64,000 nucleotides of DNA from positions 24,580 through 88,579 of the forward strand of contig CAWAEC010000001.1 of assembly GCA_963781155.1 (NCBI GenBank), in the 5' to 3' direction. Below are positions 56,730-64,000 of the stretch, piece after piece. A program made the position numbers and the translations under genes. A model generated the notes under the pieces. The model worked only from the letters and a program-made list of their open reading frames with translations. It did not search any database and was not told the origin of the DNA. Positions within the stretch are counted from its first letter, which is position 1. Every line of letters starts with the position of its first letter. This DNA comes from PALSA-693 sp963781155 (lineage in GTDB: Bacteria > Actinomycetota > Acidimicrobiia > Acidimicrobiales > Palsa-688).

Positions 56730-56880
56730 GTCGGGGCCGGCTTCGCACTCCTTCAGGCTGCCGCGACCTTCCTGGCTCGCCACCCTCCCAACTGCACGCT
56801 GGGCGGGATGATCGGCAACAACTCCTGCGGCGCCACCGCCCAGCGCAGCGGAAAGGTCGTGGACAACATCGCCCGACCGC
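56730..56880 (+). pseudogene. Fragment of an FAD-linked oxidase (GlcD type)
   Basis: About 50 codons read CTLGGMIGNNSCGATAQRSG then KVVDNI, the FAD-binding GGMIGNNSCG signature of FAD-binding oxidoreductases. The sequence before and after does not continue the family, so only this piece remains. Confidence 0.6.
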
Positions 56881-57194
56881 CGTTTGCTCACCCCGGTCCG
56901 GGTCGCTCGGGCTGCGTCGTTGCACGCGAAGGACCGGGTCCTGACGCGCATCGCCCCACGACCCGAATGTCACGCTGACACGGCTCGGTGCCATCTAGCC
57001 GCCTCCGCGGAGTTTACGATGCCGCCGAGGCCGTACGACGCCCCTTCTCCGGAATCGCGATAGGCCCTCTCCCCCAGGCACATCTCGGTTGCAATCTCCG
57101 CCAGGTAGACCAATTCTTTCCCGCTGTCTCAGAGTTTACGCGTGTGGGATTACCGGTGGAGGGTTCCGTGCCGCCAATAGCGGGTAGATGAGCC

Positions 57195-57695
57195 GTGATG
57201 GATGCCATTACTCTCCTGAAGGATGACCACCGGCGCGTCGAGAAGCTCTTTGCCAGCTTCGAGCGCACTGGGGGGCGGGCCAGGAAGACCCGGCGGCGGC
57301 TTGTCGACCGTATGGCCGCCGACCTGACGACGCATACCACTCTCGAGGAGCACGTCTTCTACCCGCTGGTTCGTCAATCGGTTGCTGATGCTGATTTCGT
57401 CATTCTTGAGGCTGTTGAGGAGCACCATGTGGTCAAGCTGTTACTCAACGAGCTGGCAAAGATCTCGCCCAGCGATGAACAATTTGCACCAAAAGTGGCA
57501 GTGCTGATTCAGGCGGTTCGCCAGCACGTCGAGCGCGAGGAGCGGGAAGTATTCCCCCGGATGCGAAAGAGCGTGGGGCGTGCCCGCCTCGGGGAGATCG
57601 GCGATGCCATGCGCAAACTGCAACGAAAGGCCAGGGCTGCCTCGCCGAAGGCCACGAAGAAGGCGGCCAAGAAGACTCTGAAGCATGTCGCCTAA
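57195..57695 (+). CDS. Hemerythrin-like protein 2
   Basis: It is 165-166 residues. The ligand motifs are LLKDDHRRVEKLF, HTTLEEHVFYPLV, VEEHHVVKLLLNEL and HVEREEREVFPRM. A Lys- and Ala-rich tail (ATKKAAKKTLKHVA) is unusual and may bind DNA or membranes. The start is GTG 57195 or ATG 57198. Confidence 0.8.
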   Translation: MMDAITLLKDDHRRVEKLFASFERTGGRARKTRRRLVDRMAADLTTHTTLEEHVFYPLVRQSVADADFVILEAVEEHHVVKLLLNELAKISPSDEQFAPKVAVLIQAVRQHVEREEREVFPRMRKSVGRARLGEIGDAMRKLQRKARAASPKATKKAAKKTLKHVA

Positions 57696-58030
57696 GCGCG
57701 GCGACCCGGCTGCGAGTGATCCAGAAGCTGGAGCGGGTGGTTGGCGTCTTGAAAGTCTGAACCTGCGGCGCACAACTACGGCGGCTTGGCGATCACGCGT
57801 CAACATCGCCCCTGGGTCGTCTATTGGCCGGCCACCAACTCGACTGAAGGCGTCGCCTTCCGTTCGGGCCAAGGCGGCTGGGATGCGCGATCGGTTGAAA
57901 CAAGATAGCCGATCGGGGGAAGAAGGTAGGCAGCGAATTGGCGGCGTCCACCCGGTCCATGAATGTGTGTGTCGTTCTCGGGCGGCACCGAGGCGGCTCG
58001 CTGAAAGGGAGAATTCGGCTCGTGCGAGGT
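57696..58030. other. Region upstream of the disrupted DUF4235 copy
   Basis: Nothing recognised; probably the leader of the split gene or decayed sequence. Confidence 0.35.
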
Positions 58031-58135
58031 GCTGATCCTCCGGCCGCGACCGGGTGTGCCGCGTCTGGCGCGAGATCGGTACGGCTTTTCAATCGCGACA
58101 ACGAAACCCCGGCTGCCACCCAGCGGCACCGCGGC
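58031..58135 (+). pseudogene. 5' part of a DUF4235 gene cut by an IS256-family element
   Basis: The end of this piece encodes NRDNETPAATQRHRG, matching NGEDETPTATQRHRS of the intact copy at 49397. The part before it is in disturbed frames. It stops at CACCGCGGC (58127-58135), the duplicated target. The matching 3' part is at 61732. Confidence 0.7.
58127..58135 (+). repeat. 9-bp target site duplication, left copy
   Basis: CACCGCGGC occurs directly before the element and again at 61723-61731 directly after it. IS256-family elements usually duplicate 8-9 bp. Confidence 0.8.
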
Positions 58136-58160
58136 GAGAAATAGTCAAGACCTGTGGATG
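58136..58160 (+). repeat. Terminal inverted repeat, left end of the IS
   Basis: Its partner is 61698-61722 on the other strand. The best conserved parts are GAG at the tip and TGTGGATG inside. Confidence 0.75.
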
Positions 58161-58176
58161 AGATTTCTCAGTTGAG

Positions 58177-58905
58177 TTACGCGGCGACCTCGGTGTCCTG
58201 CTCGTTGGGGCGCTCGACCATCACCCCCTTGTCGAATTTGGCGCCGGCCCGGACGAGGGCGACGAGGTGAGGAGCGTTGACCGACCGCCATCGGTCCTGG
58301 GCGGCTTCGATCAGCTTGTAAGCCATGGCCAGGCCGGCCGCTCTTGAGCCGGGACCCTTGGTCAGCTTGGTCCGTAACCGGACGGTGGCGAAGGTCGACT
58401 CGATCGGGTTCGTGGTCTTGAGATGGATCCAGTGCTCGGCCGGGTAGTCGAAGAACGACAGGAGTACCTCGGTGTCGTCGACGATCTTGGCGACGGCCTT
58501 GGGCCACTTCGCCCCATAGTCGGTCTCGAACGCCTTGATGGCGGCGAGGGCGTGGTCTCGGTCCTCGGCGTCACGGATCTCGGCTAACGCCTTGCGAGCG
58601 GCAGGCTGGGCGGACTTGGGCAGAGCGTTGAGGACATTGGCCGCCTTGTGCACCCAACACCGAGCCTCGACGGTCTCGGGGAACACGTCGCGCAATGCCG
58701 CCCAGAACCCCAACGCCCCGTCCCCGACCGCCACCGTCGGGGCGCGCATCCCCCGGCGGCGAAGATCGCGCAGCACATCCGCCCAGGACTCGGTGGACTC
58801 CCGATGCCCGTCGCTGATCGACACCAGCTCCTTGGTCCCGTCGGTGCGGACACCGACGACCACCAGGGCACACAGGCGGTTCTCGTCCAGGCGCACGTTG
58901 AAGTG
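58177..58905 (-). CDS. IS256-family transposase, second exon
   Basis: This C-terminal 242 residues of the DDE transposase begins with HFNVRLDENRLCALVVVGVR once the intron is removed. It holds the second Asp (VAVGDGALGFWAALRDVFP) and the catalytic Glu (TTNPIESTFATVRLRT), plus the family motif CWVHKAANVLNALPKS. On its own it has no proper start (a late ATG is at 58896). With exon 1 the protein is about 422 residues, full length. Confidence 0.88.
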   Translation of the reverse strand, partial: HFNVRLDENRLCALVVVGVRTDGTKELVSISDGHRESTESWADVLRDLRRRGMRAPTVAVGDGALGFWAALRDVFPETVEARCWVHKAANVLNALPKSAQPAARKALAEIRDAEDRDHALAAIKAFETDYGAKWPKAVAKIVDDTEVLLSFFDYPAEHWIHLKTTNPIESTFATVRLRTKLTKGPGSRAAGLAMAYKLIEAAQDRWRSVNAPHLVALVRAGAKFDKGVMVERPNEQDTEVAA

Positions 58906-58970
58906 GTAGGGGGTCGGACCGAGGCGCGGTGCCGGTGTTTCGACCGGTCGTTTCCTCGGCCCGCCCCTCC

Positions 58971-59005
58971 GAACCGGACGTGCGCGTTGCCACGCATCCG
59001 GCTCT
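58971..59005 (-). ncRNA. Group II intron domain V
   Basis: On the minus strand GAGAGCCGGATGCGTGGCAA folds with CGCGCACGTCCGGTTC into the 34-nt catalytic hairpin. Domain VI follows at about 58912-58960, where CCGAGG pairs with CCTCGG, leaving the short spacer and AC end. Confidence 0.82.
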
Positions 59006-59026
59006 CCACGAGCCCATGCCGCTGGA

Positions 59027-60466
59027 CTATGCGGCCGATCTTTGCGTCGTGGTCACCCATGGCGTTGCGATTCGGTTCGCCCGATAGGGGTAACGGTTCA
59101 CCGTCACGCCGGCAGGGTTGAACAGGACCGCCTTGCCCTCCGTCGGCCACCATCTGTCGAGATAGCGTCGGCGGAGCTGCTTCCATGATGCCCGGTTCTC
59201 CTTGTGGCGGAGCCAGCACACCACCCGTCGCCAGGTGAAGGCGCGTAGGTAGTTGAAGGTCGCCTTGGAGACGCCGTGGCGGAAGTAGTTGGTCCATCCT
59301 CGAATCGCCGGGTTGAGCCGGTGGATGAGGACGGTGAGCGACTGGTCCGTTGCCCCTCGGGTCAGGGTTCGCACCTTGGCCTTGATCGAGGCAAGCGCCT
59401 TCTTCGAGGGGTAGGTGTACACGAACCGTTTCCCGGTGCCTCGCTTCTGGTGCCGCTGGATGCGGAAGCCGAGGAAGTCGAGGCCTTCGTCGATGTGGAC
59501 GATCCCCGTCTTCGGTTCCGACAGGCGCAGGCCCATCGGTCGAAGCACTCCGGCCACCTCGTCCCGCAACCCTTCGGCGTGGGCGCGAGTGCCGGACACC
59601 ACGACGACGAAGTCGTCGGCATACCGCACCAAGCGGTAGGTGGCCAGACCCTTGCGCCGGCGTGCTTGGCGTTGAGACGAGGAGTTGCCCATCGCTTCCC
59701 AGGCCTCGGCAAAATGATCGTCGAGGACCGAAAGGGCGACGTTGCTGAGCAAGGGTGAGAGGATCCCACCTTGTGAGGTGCCGGTGATCGTGTCCCGCTC
59801 CACCCCATCCTCACCAAGGATGCCGGCTTTGAGGAACGCCTTCACCAAGCCGAGGACGCGCTTGTCTCCGACCCTGGCCCGCAGACGGTCCATGAGGCCG
59901 ACGTGCGAGATTTCGTCGAAGCAGGCCGTGATGTCGCACTCCAACACCCACTCATAGGAGCGGCTGGTGAAATGGTGGATCTCGGCGATGGCGTCGTGGG
60001 CTCGGCGCCTCGGGCGGAAGCCGTAGCTGCACGGCTGGAAGTCCGCTTCGAAGATTGGTTCGAGCACCGACTTGAGGGCAGCTTGCGCCACCCTGTCTCG
60101 CACGGTCGCGATCCCCAGGCGGCGCAGTTTGCCTCCGGCCTTTGGGATCATGCGCTCCCGCACGGGCAAGGGAACGAACGTCCGAGCCTTCAAGTCAGCC
60201 CGGAGATCGGCGAGAAACTCCTCCTCGCCCCGCACGACGGAAATGTAGAAGGCCGTCTGGCCGTCCACCCCCGCCGAGCGGGCCCCCTTGTTGCCCTTGA
60301 CCCGGTGCCAGGCGTCAACCAGGACAGCCGGGTCGTAGACGAAGTTGTAGAGGTCATCGAACCGACGGTTCGGATCGTCGGTTGCCCACTGGTGCAGCTT
60401 GGTCTGGATCTTCAGTACCCGCCACCAGGCCGAATCGGCGTCTGGCCACGGCTCGTCGGTGTTCAC
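59027..60466 (-). CDS. ltrA: Group II intron reverse transcriptase/maturase
   Basis: It is 479 residues from GTG 60466, which has AGGAGG six bases upstream; the longer frame to 60571 is rejected. It has RT motifs RRLGIATVRDRVAQAAL, CSYGFRPRRRAHDAI, GTSQGGILSPLLSNVAL and the YADD active site (LVRYADDFVVVVSG). The maturase X domain contains WTNYFRHG. No HNH endonuclease follows; the C-terminus ends with NPYR-like NRYPYRANRIATPW. Mobility would rely on priming without second-strand cleavage. Confidence 0.92.
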   Translation of the reverse strand: MNTDEPWPDADSAWWRVLKIQTKLHQWATDDPNRRFDDLYNFVYDPAVLVDAWHRVKGNKGARSAGVDGQTAFYISVVRGEEEFLADLRADLKARTFVPLPVRERMIPKAGGKLRRLGIATVRDRVAQAALKSVLEPIFEADFQPCSYGFRPRRRAHDAIAEIHHFTSRSYEWVLECDITACFDEISHVGLMDRLRARVGDKRVLGLVKAFLKAGILGEDGVERDTITGTSQGGILSPLLSNVALSVLDDHFAEAWEAMGNSSSQRQARRRKGLATYRLVRYADDFVVVVSGTRAHAEGLRDEVAGVLRPMGLRLSEPKTGIVHIDEGLDFLGFRIQRHQKRGTGKRFVYTYPSKKALASIKAKVRTLTRGATDQSLTVLIHRLNPAIRGWTNYFRHGVSKATFNYLRAFTWRRVVCWLRHKENRASWKQLRRRYLDRWWPTEGKAVLFNPAGVTVNRYPYRANRIATPWVTTTQRSAA

Positions 60467-61071
60467 CGTCGACCTCCTGACATTCCCGACCTGCGTCTGC
60501 GAACTCGCTGTCCCCCTTCGCCATGTGACCGGCTTTCCCGGCCTCGGACTACTACGAGGACTCCGTCCCATCCCGGGGTCAACAACTGACGACGAGCCTG
60601 CCCGCCACCGACCTGGCTGGCCGGTGGGGAGGGCAACCCCGAGATGGTTCCCACGTTCACCGTTGACCGTTCGACGGGGACGGTGTCCAGCTCTTCCCCT
60701 GCAGCCTCGCCACGAGTACGCCGCAGGCCTTCCTCGTGGCCTCCGTAACAGCGGGTATTACGCCATCCGGAGTCGGTTGGCCCGGTTGAGCCTCCCGTGC
60801 ACTGCTGCCCGGCCCATATCCACCAGGTTGGAGCCGGTGTTTCCCGCTTGAGGGGGTTCCACCACTGGTTCACGTCGAGTTACACCTTCCCGTCTTGCTT
60901 GCCGGACCCGGGCCGTCTGGCAGTACCGGCCCGTCCCGTCGTTGTCAGGGCTGCTTGCCACCCTCCCCTACGTCTCCAGGGTCAGGCTGCCCTCAGCTTC
61001 AGCGGCCTGCTGCGACAGGCCACAGGTGGGACCTTCCACCCCACCCGGTCAAACGGCGCCTCGTGGCGCAC

Positions 61072-61611
61072 GATCCCGTCCACCCAGACGTACACATAGT
61101 CCACGTCGGCCAGACTGCGGCCGGAGAACCGTTCCCGTTCCTCCTGCCACTGGATGGTCAAGCGAGTGATCACCGACGCGGACAGGCCGGCCGTGGACCC
61201 GAAGAACTCCTCCAGCGCCGGAGCGAAGTCCTTCGAGCTCATCCCGTGCAGATACATCAACGGCAGCACCTCGGCCACCTTCGGGGACTTGCGAGCCCAC
61301 GGCGGGATGATCGAGCTGCGGAACCGGCGCCGCTCGCCCGTTGCGTCGTCGACCCTGCGGTCGTTTACCCGCGGCGCCCGAACCTCGACCGGCCCCGCGC
61401 CGGTCACGATCTGGCGGGGCTCGGCGTGCCCGTTGCGGACCACCAGCCGCTTGCCGTGCTCGTCGAGCTCGTCGACCAGGCCCGACACGTAGGCGTCGAC
61501 CTCCGCTTCTAGCGCCGCGGCCAGCATCCGCCGGGCGCCCTCACGGACCAGTTCATCCAAGCCCGAGCCCAGCTCCGCGCTCGTCTTGTCATCAGCTACT
61601 ACTCTCAACAT
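61072..61611 (-). CDS. IS256-family transposase, first exon
   Basis: It is 180 residues from ATG 61611 (AAGGAA upstream), ending exactly at the intron border in DVDYVYVWVDGI, with the first catalytic Asp. Earlier motifs include VREGARRMLAAALEAEVDAY and SSIIPPWARKSPKVAEVLPL. Without splicing, translation runs into the intron and stops within about 30 codons. Confidence 0.88.
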
Positions 61612-61697
61612 CGGCGTTCCTTCCTCGCCGGGGCGGCAACCCCGACGGTCACGTGGTTTCAGTGAGGAAGGTACGTCGCGCCCTCGAACTGATGGTG

Positions 61698-61722
61698 CAT
61701 CCACAAGTTCTGGTTATAACTC
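61698..61722 (-). repeat. Terminal inverted repeat, right end of the IS
   Basis: It is the partner of 58136-58160. It ends TTATAACTC directly before the second CACCGCGGC. Confidence 0.75.
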
Positions 61723-61731
61723 CACCGCGGC
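61723..61731 (+). repeat. 9-bp target site duplication, right copy
   Basis: CACCGCGGC is identical to 58127-58135. Confidence 0.8.
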
Positions 61732-61855
61732 TGGAGCGAAGTGCTGATTGGCGCCCTCCTGCAGGGGCGATCTTCGGCTTCGTCAAGGCCCTCGTCGACC
61801 GGGCCGGAGCCGCCGGATTCGAACGGGCCACCGGGCAGTGACCAGGTGACGAATA
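61732..61855 (+). pseudogene. 3' part of the DUF4235 gene cut by the IS
   Basis: It continues the split gene directly after the duplication: TGGAGCGAAGTGCTGATTGG encodes WSEVLIG, then LLQGAIFGFVKALVDRAGAA and GFERATG. The intact copy reads WSEILVAALLQGAIFGLVKA. A stop falls at 61839, slightly earlier than in the intact copy, where CCAGGTGACGAATAG is shared. Confidence 0.82.
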
Positions 61856-62122
61856 GCCGCCGCCGTTTCTGGAATCGTTGCCGCGGGTAGGAGTCCTGGG
61901 CATCATCCCACTACCGAACATGGGAGCACTCGTGAGTGACCTGCTCTTTGTAGACCAGGTCGCGGCTGATGGCTCGCTGAGCGGGGGTGTCCGGCGGGCG
62001 AGGTGCGCGAGGCCGTAGACATGGTCGTAGTGGAGGACGACAAGCGGGGCTGCTTCGGCCGCGCAGCACTGAGCGCTGGGTGCGAGCGGCTGACAAGCTT
62101 CGGTGCGCCGAGGCGATGAGCC

Positions 62123-62641
62123 TCAGGAAGTACGCAAGGACGACCCCGTCTCCAGCAGGGTCTTGAGACTCGCCAGGACGGCCGGCCAACCCTCCGAGAT
62201 CGCCGGCAGCACGATGCTTCCGGGCGCAAAGCCGTCGTGGGTGACGGTGAGCTTGATGGCGCCGTGGCCGACATCCTCGATATCGAACCCCACTTTGGAC
62301 CTGGGCTCGGCGCGCCACAGGGCGGCGGTCGACTCGTCCATGCCGACCGCGGCGGCCCACTCGGGGGTGATGGTGTGCCAGGTGTAGGCCAGTCGGTGGT
62401 GGGGGTCCGACTCGAGGACCACTTGATCGGGGCCGCTCACGACCAGCCCGACTTCGTCATGCGTCATGTCGTAGCTCGAGCCCTTCCGCCAGTCTGACAG
62501 AAACGCTTTCGGACCAGCCTTTTGGTGTCGCCAGTAGCGCTTCATCAAGGCTGGGTCGGTTAGGCCCTGCCAGACGCGCTCACCGCTCGCCCCGATGTAG
62601 GTCGTGTAGACGAACGCGGTCTGTTCGCCTTTAGCGTCCAT
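62123..62641 (-). CDS. SRPBCC/AHSA1-type protein
   Basis: It is 172 residues. YTTYIGASGERVWQGLTDPA and MKRYWRHQK open an Aha1/START-like fold, which continues with VVLESDPHHRLAYTWH and KVGFDIEDVGHGAIKLTVTH and ends EGWPAVLASLKTLLETG. ATG 62641. Such proteins bind hydrophobic ligands; often an ArsR regulator is adjacent, but none is seen here. Confidence 0.8.
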   Translation of the reverse strand: MDAKGEQTAFVYTTYIGASGERVWQGLTDPALMKRYWRHQKAGPKAFLSDWRKGSSYDMTHDEVGLVVSGPDQVVLESDPHHRLAYTWHTITPEWAAAVGMDESTAALWRAEPRSKVGFDIEDVGHGAIKLTVTHDGFAPGSIVLPAISEGWPAVLASLKTLLETGSSLRTS

Positions 62642-62735
62642 GTGGGTAACCTCCGGGTGCAGTGCTCCTACCAGACTTGGACTCGCTCTTACCCCATATT
62701 CGCGCCGCGGTACGCCCGAGGCCCGCGAGGGAGGT

Positions 62736-63041
62736 CTAGGGCGTTTGCGTTTTGATTCTGGCGTCGAGGCGTTGGATCTGGGCTTTGAGGCGGCGAACTT
62801 CGTCTTGGAGTTCGAGGACCCGCCTGATCCCGGCGATGTTGATGCCGGTGTCGGTCAGGGCGGCGATTTGGCGTAGCTTTTCCACGTCTCGGCCGCTGTA
62901 GAGGCGGGTGCCGCCAGCGCTGCGGTCAGGGTCGACCAGGCCTTCACGTTCGTAAACCCGCAGGGTCTGGGGGTGCAGCCCGCAAAGTTGCGCGGCTACG
63001 GAGATGGCGAAGACGCCGTGGTCTCTGTCGGGCCAGTCCAT
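62736..63041 (-). CDS. hspR: MerR-family regulator, HspR-like
   Basis: It is 101 residues from ATG 63041, overlapping the DnaJ-like stop (TGATG). It has a MerR winged helix: FAISVAAQLCGLHPQTLRVY, EREGLVDPDRSAGGTRLYSG, then a coiled coil (VLELQDEVRRLKAQIQRLDA). Gene context (DnaJ-like and Hsp20) supports HspR, the repressor that binds HAIR operators with DnaK. Confidence 0.85.
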   Translation of the reverse strand: MDWPDRDHGVFAISVAAQLCGLHPQTLRVYEREGLVDPDRSAGGTRLYSGRDVEKLRQIAALTDTGINIAGIRRVLELQDEVRRLKAQIQRLDARIKTQTP

Positions 63042-63550
63042 CACCACCGCCACGCTCGCAGGACTGCGTCGATGAGCCGTGCGAGATCGATACCGCTGGC
63101 CCGACCCGACGCGGCGCCGGGCGGGTTGGAGGGCGAGGCGACATGTACCGGTCCGGCGATGAGGGGAGCCGAGCCGGTTTCGAACGGTCCCAGGCCGATG
63201 ACCGTGGGCTGGTTCGCCGGCCGACCGGGGGTTTGTCTGGGCGTCACCGGAATGGTCGTGCGAGTGTTCGCTCCGGGACGGCGGCGCCCGACGTCGTCGA
63301 GTGTCGGTGGTTGTCGGTCGCGGTCGTAGCGGGCCCGGCGGGCCGGGTTGCTGAGAATCTCGTAGGCCTCGGTGATCTCCCGGAACCGAACGGCGGCGTC
63401 GGGGGCGTCGGGGTGGGCGTCGGGATGGAGGCTGTGGGCCAGGCGGCGGTAGGCGCAGCCGATCTGTTCCGCGGAAGCCTCCGGCGCCACGTCCAGCCGC
63501 CGGTACATCCGATCACCGTTGCTGGGTTCCGATGACACAATCTGAGTCAC
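63041..63550 (-). CDS. J-domain (DnaJ-like) protein
   Basis: It is 169 residues from GTG 63550 (ATG 63508 possible). The N-terminal J domain reads MYRRLDVAPEASAEQIGCAY, then HSLHPDAHPDAP and FREITEAYEILSNPARRARY. The HPD tripeptide that stimulates DnaK is present. The C-terminal part is disordered, without Zn-finger or substrate domains, so it is not a full DnaJ. Confidence 0.82.
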   Translation of the reverse strand: MTQIVSSEPSNGDRMYRRLDVAPEASAEQIGCAYRRLAHSLHPDAHPDAPDAAVRFREITEAYEILSNPARRARYDRDRQPPTLDDVGRRRPGANTRTTIPVTPRQTPGRPANQPTVIGLGPFETGSAPLIAGPVHVASPSNPPGAASGRASGIDLARLIDAVLRAWRW

Positions 63551-63570
63551 CTCTTGCAGATCTTCGATGA

Positions 63571-63590
63571 TTGAGTATCATAACACTTGC
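63571..63590. promoter_or_regulatory. Possible HAIR-like HspR operator
   Basis: TTGAGT, eight bases, then ACTTGC lies between the divergent DnaJ-like and Hsp20 genes. The HAIR consensus is CTTGAGT-N7-ACTCAAG; the left half fits and the right half only in part. Confidence 0.35.
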
Positions 63591-63656
63591 CTCCCAAGAT
63601 GCAATGGAGGCGGACACCATCAGCGGCCTGTAGGCAACGAAGAAGGAAGACCTGAC

Positions 63657-64000
63657 ATGCTGATGCGAACCGACCCGTTCCGTGACCTCGACCGGCTCAC
63701 GCAGCAGGTGTTCGGCACCGTGGCCCGCCCGGCCGCCATGCCCATGGACGCCTACCGCATGGGGACCGACTTCTACGTTCATTTCGACCTGCCGGGGATC
63801 AACCCAGACTCGATCGACCTGACCGTCGAGCAGAACGTGCTCACCGTCAGAGCCGAGCGGGTGCCGATCGCGGCGGACGGAGCCGAGATGATCGTCAGCG
63901 AACGACCGGTGGGAACCTTCACTCGCCAGCTGTTTCTGGGTGAGACCCTCGACGTGGACGCCATCGCGGCCGACTATCACTCCGGGGTGCTGACGCTCAC
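63657..64000 (+). CDS. Hsp20/alpha-crystallin family protein, partial (runs off the window)
   Basis: ATG 63657 follows GAAGGAAG. The product starts MLMRTDPFRDLDRLTQQVFG and enters the alpha-crystallin domain (FYVHFDLPGINPDSIDLTVE, NVLTVRAERVPI, RPVGTFTRQLFLGETLDVDA). The frame is open at base 64000, in the LTL of the penultimate strand. It is divergent from the DnaJ-HspR pair and probably co-regulated by it. Confidence 0.88.
   Translation, partial: MLMRTDPFRDLDRLTQQVFGTVARPAAMPMDAYRMGTDFYVHFDLPGINPDSIDLTVEQNVLTVRAERVPIAADGAEMIVSERPVGTFTRQLFLGETLDVDAIAADYHSGVLTL

Larger units (their letters stand above)
58906..61071 (-). mobile_element. Group II intron inserted in the transposase gene
   Basis: The intron is 2166 bases on the minus strand. 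It begins GTGCGCC (group II consensus GUGYG) and ends CCTAC (consensus AY). Removing it joins GGG-ATC to CAC-TTC and restores DGIHFNVRLDENRLC, the uninterrupted IS256 reading. A domain V hairpin lies near the 3' end and a reverse transcriptase is encoded inside. It sits directly after the first catalytic Asp (WVDGI). Confidence 0.9.
58136..61722 (-). mobile_element. IS256-family element carrying a group II intron
   Basis: The element is 3587 bases, bounded by the 9-bp duplication. The left end GAGAAATAGTCAAGACCTGT and the inverted right end GAGTTATAACCAGAACTTGT agree at most positions, and agreement continues as GGATG (about 18 of 25), giving imperfect terminal repeats. It holds one mutator-type transposase on the minus strand, split by an intron at 58906-61071. 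Without the intron the element would be about 1.4 kb, normal for IS256. Confidence 0.88.

Noticed and set aside
1..64000. CRISPR arrays, tRNA and rRNA genes
   Set aside because: I saw no regularly spaced direct repeats, no cas motifs and no tRNA or rRNA signatures, although tRNAs are hard to exclude by eye.

Overview
The window is high-GC DNA, almost certainly from an actinobacterium (Actinomycetota). Supporting signs are a DevR/DosR-type response regulator with DevS-type kinases, many universal stress and pyridoxamine-oxidase-fold proteins, actinobacterial small families (DUF6131, DUF6458, DUF3618, DUF4235, DUF4389 types) and an HspR/DnaJ/Hsp20 block. I cannot name the genus. Family names come from motif recognition by eye, not from a database search.

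Layout. 0.4-6.5 kb: a tightly overlapping operon for a cytosolic group 3b-like [NiFe] hydrogenase (Fe-S subunit, cyclic-nucleotide-binding protein, flavin subunit, small and large subunits, maturation protease, HypC, accessory protein). 6.8-31 kb: a dormancy or hypoxia-like island. It holds DevR, one intact-looking but frameshifted DevS and one wrecked DevS, three PNPOx-fold proteins, USPs, a CBS-BON protein, a GNAT/acyl-CoA-synthetase fusion, a GH65 phosphorylase, a zinc alcohol dehydrogenase, a flavodoxin, a split cytochrome b, DoxX and DUF4389. Seven or eight copies of a GGGAC(C/T)TTCGGCCC-like box lie before these genes and before the hydrogenase. This suggests one local DevR regulon linking H2 metabolism to energy-limited survival. 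The same island is full of gene relics: second copies of acyl-CoA synthetase, doxX, adh, devS, usp and quinone oxidoreductase.

31-38 kb: a broken Fic/Doc toxin, a K+ channel/RCK gene and PEP carboxylase, the last two with frameshifts. 38.2-42.5 kb: an Mrp/MBH-type cation-antiporter module (E, F, G, DUF4040, MbhE-B fusion, C, D) with no MrpA large subunit. 42.5-57.7 kb: small membrane and stress proteins (DUF6131, DUF6458, YtxH, DUF4235, DUF3618, holin-like), an UPF0104-like membrane protein, an anti-sigma ATPase, a HAD phosphatase, two hemerythrins, YihY/BrkB, GAF and STAS proteins, and a Crp/Fnr regulator.

58.1-61.7 kb: a nested mobile element. A group II intron with its reverse transcriptase sits inside the transposase of an IS256-family element, which has itself split a DUF4235 gene and left a 9-bp target duplication. 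62.1-64 kb: an SRPBCC protein, then HspR-like and DnaJ-like genes divergent from an Hsp20 gene that runs off the window.

Many conserved long genes carry single-base frameshifts (PEP carboxylase, K+ channel, devS, usp, STAS-GAF) and one has an in-frame amber codon. Either decay is active here or the assembly has indel errors; raw reads would decide.
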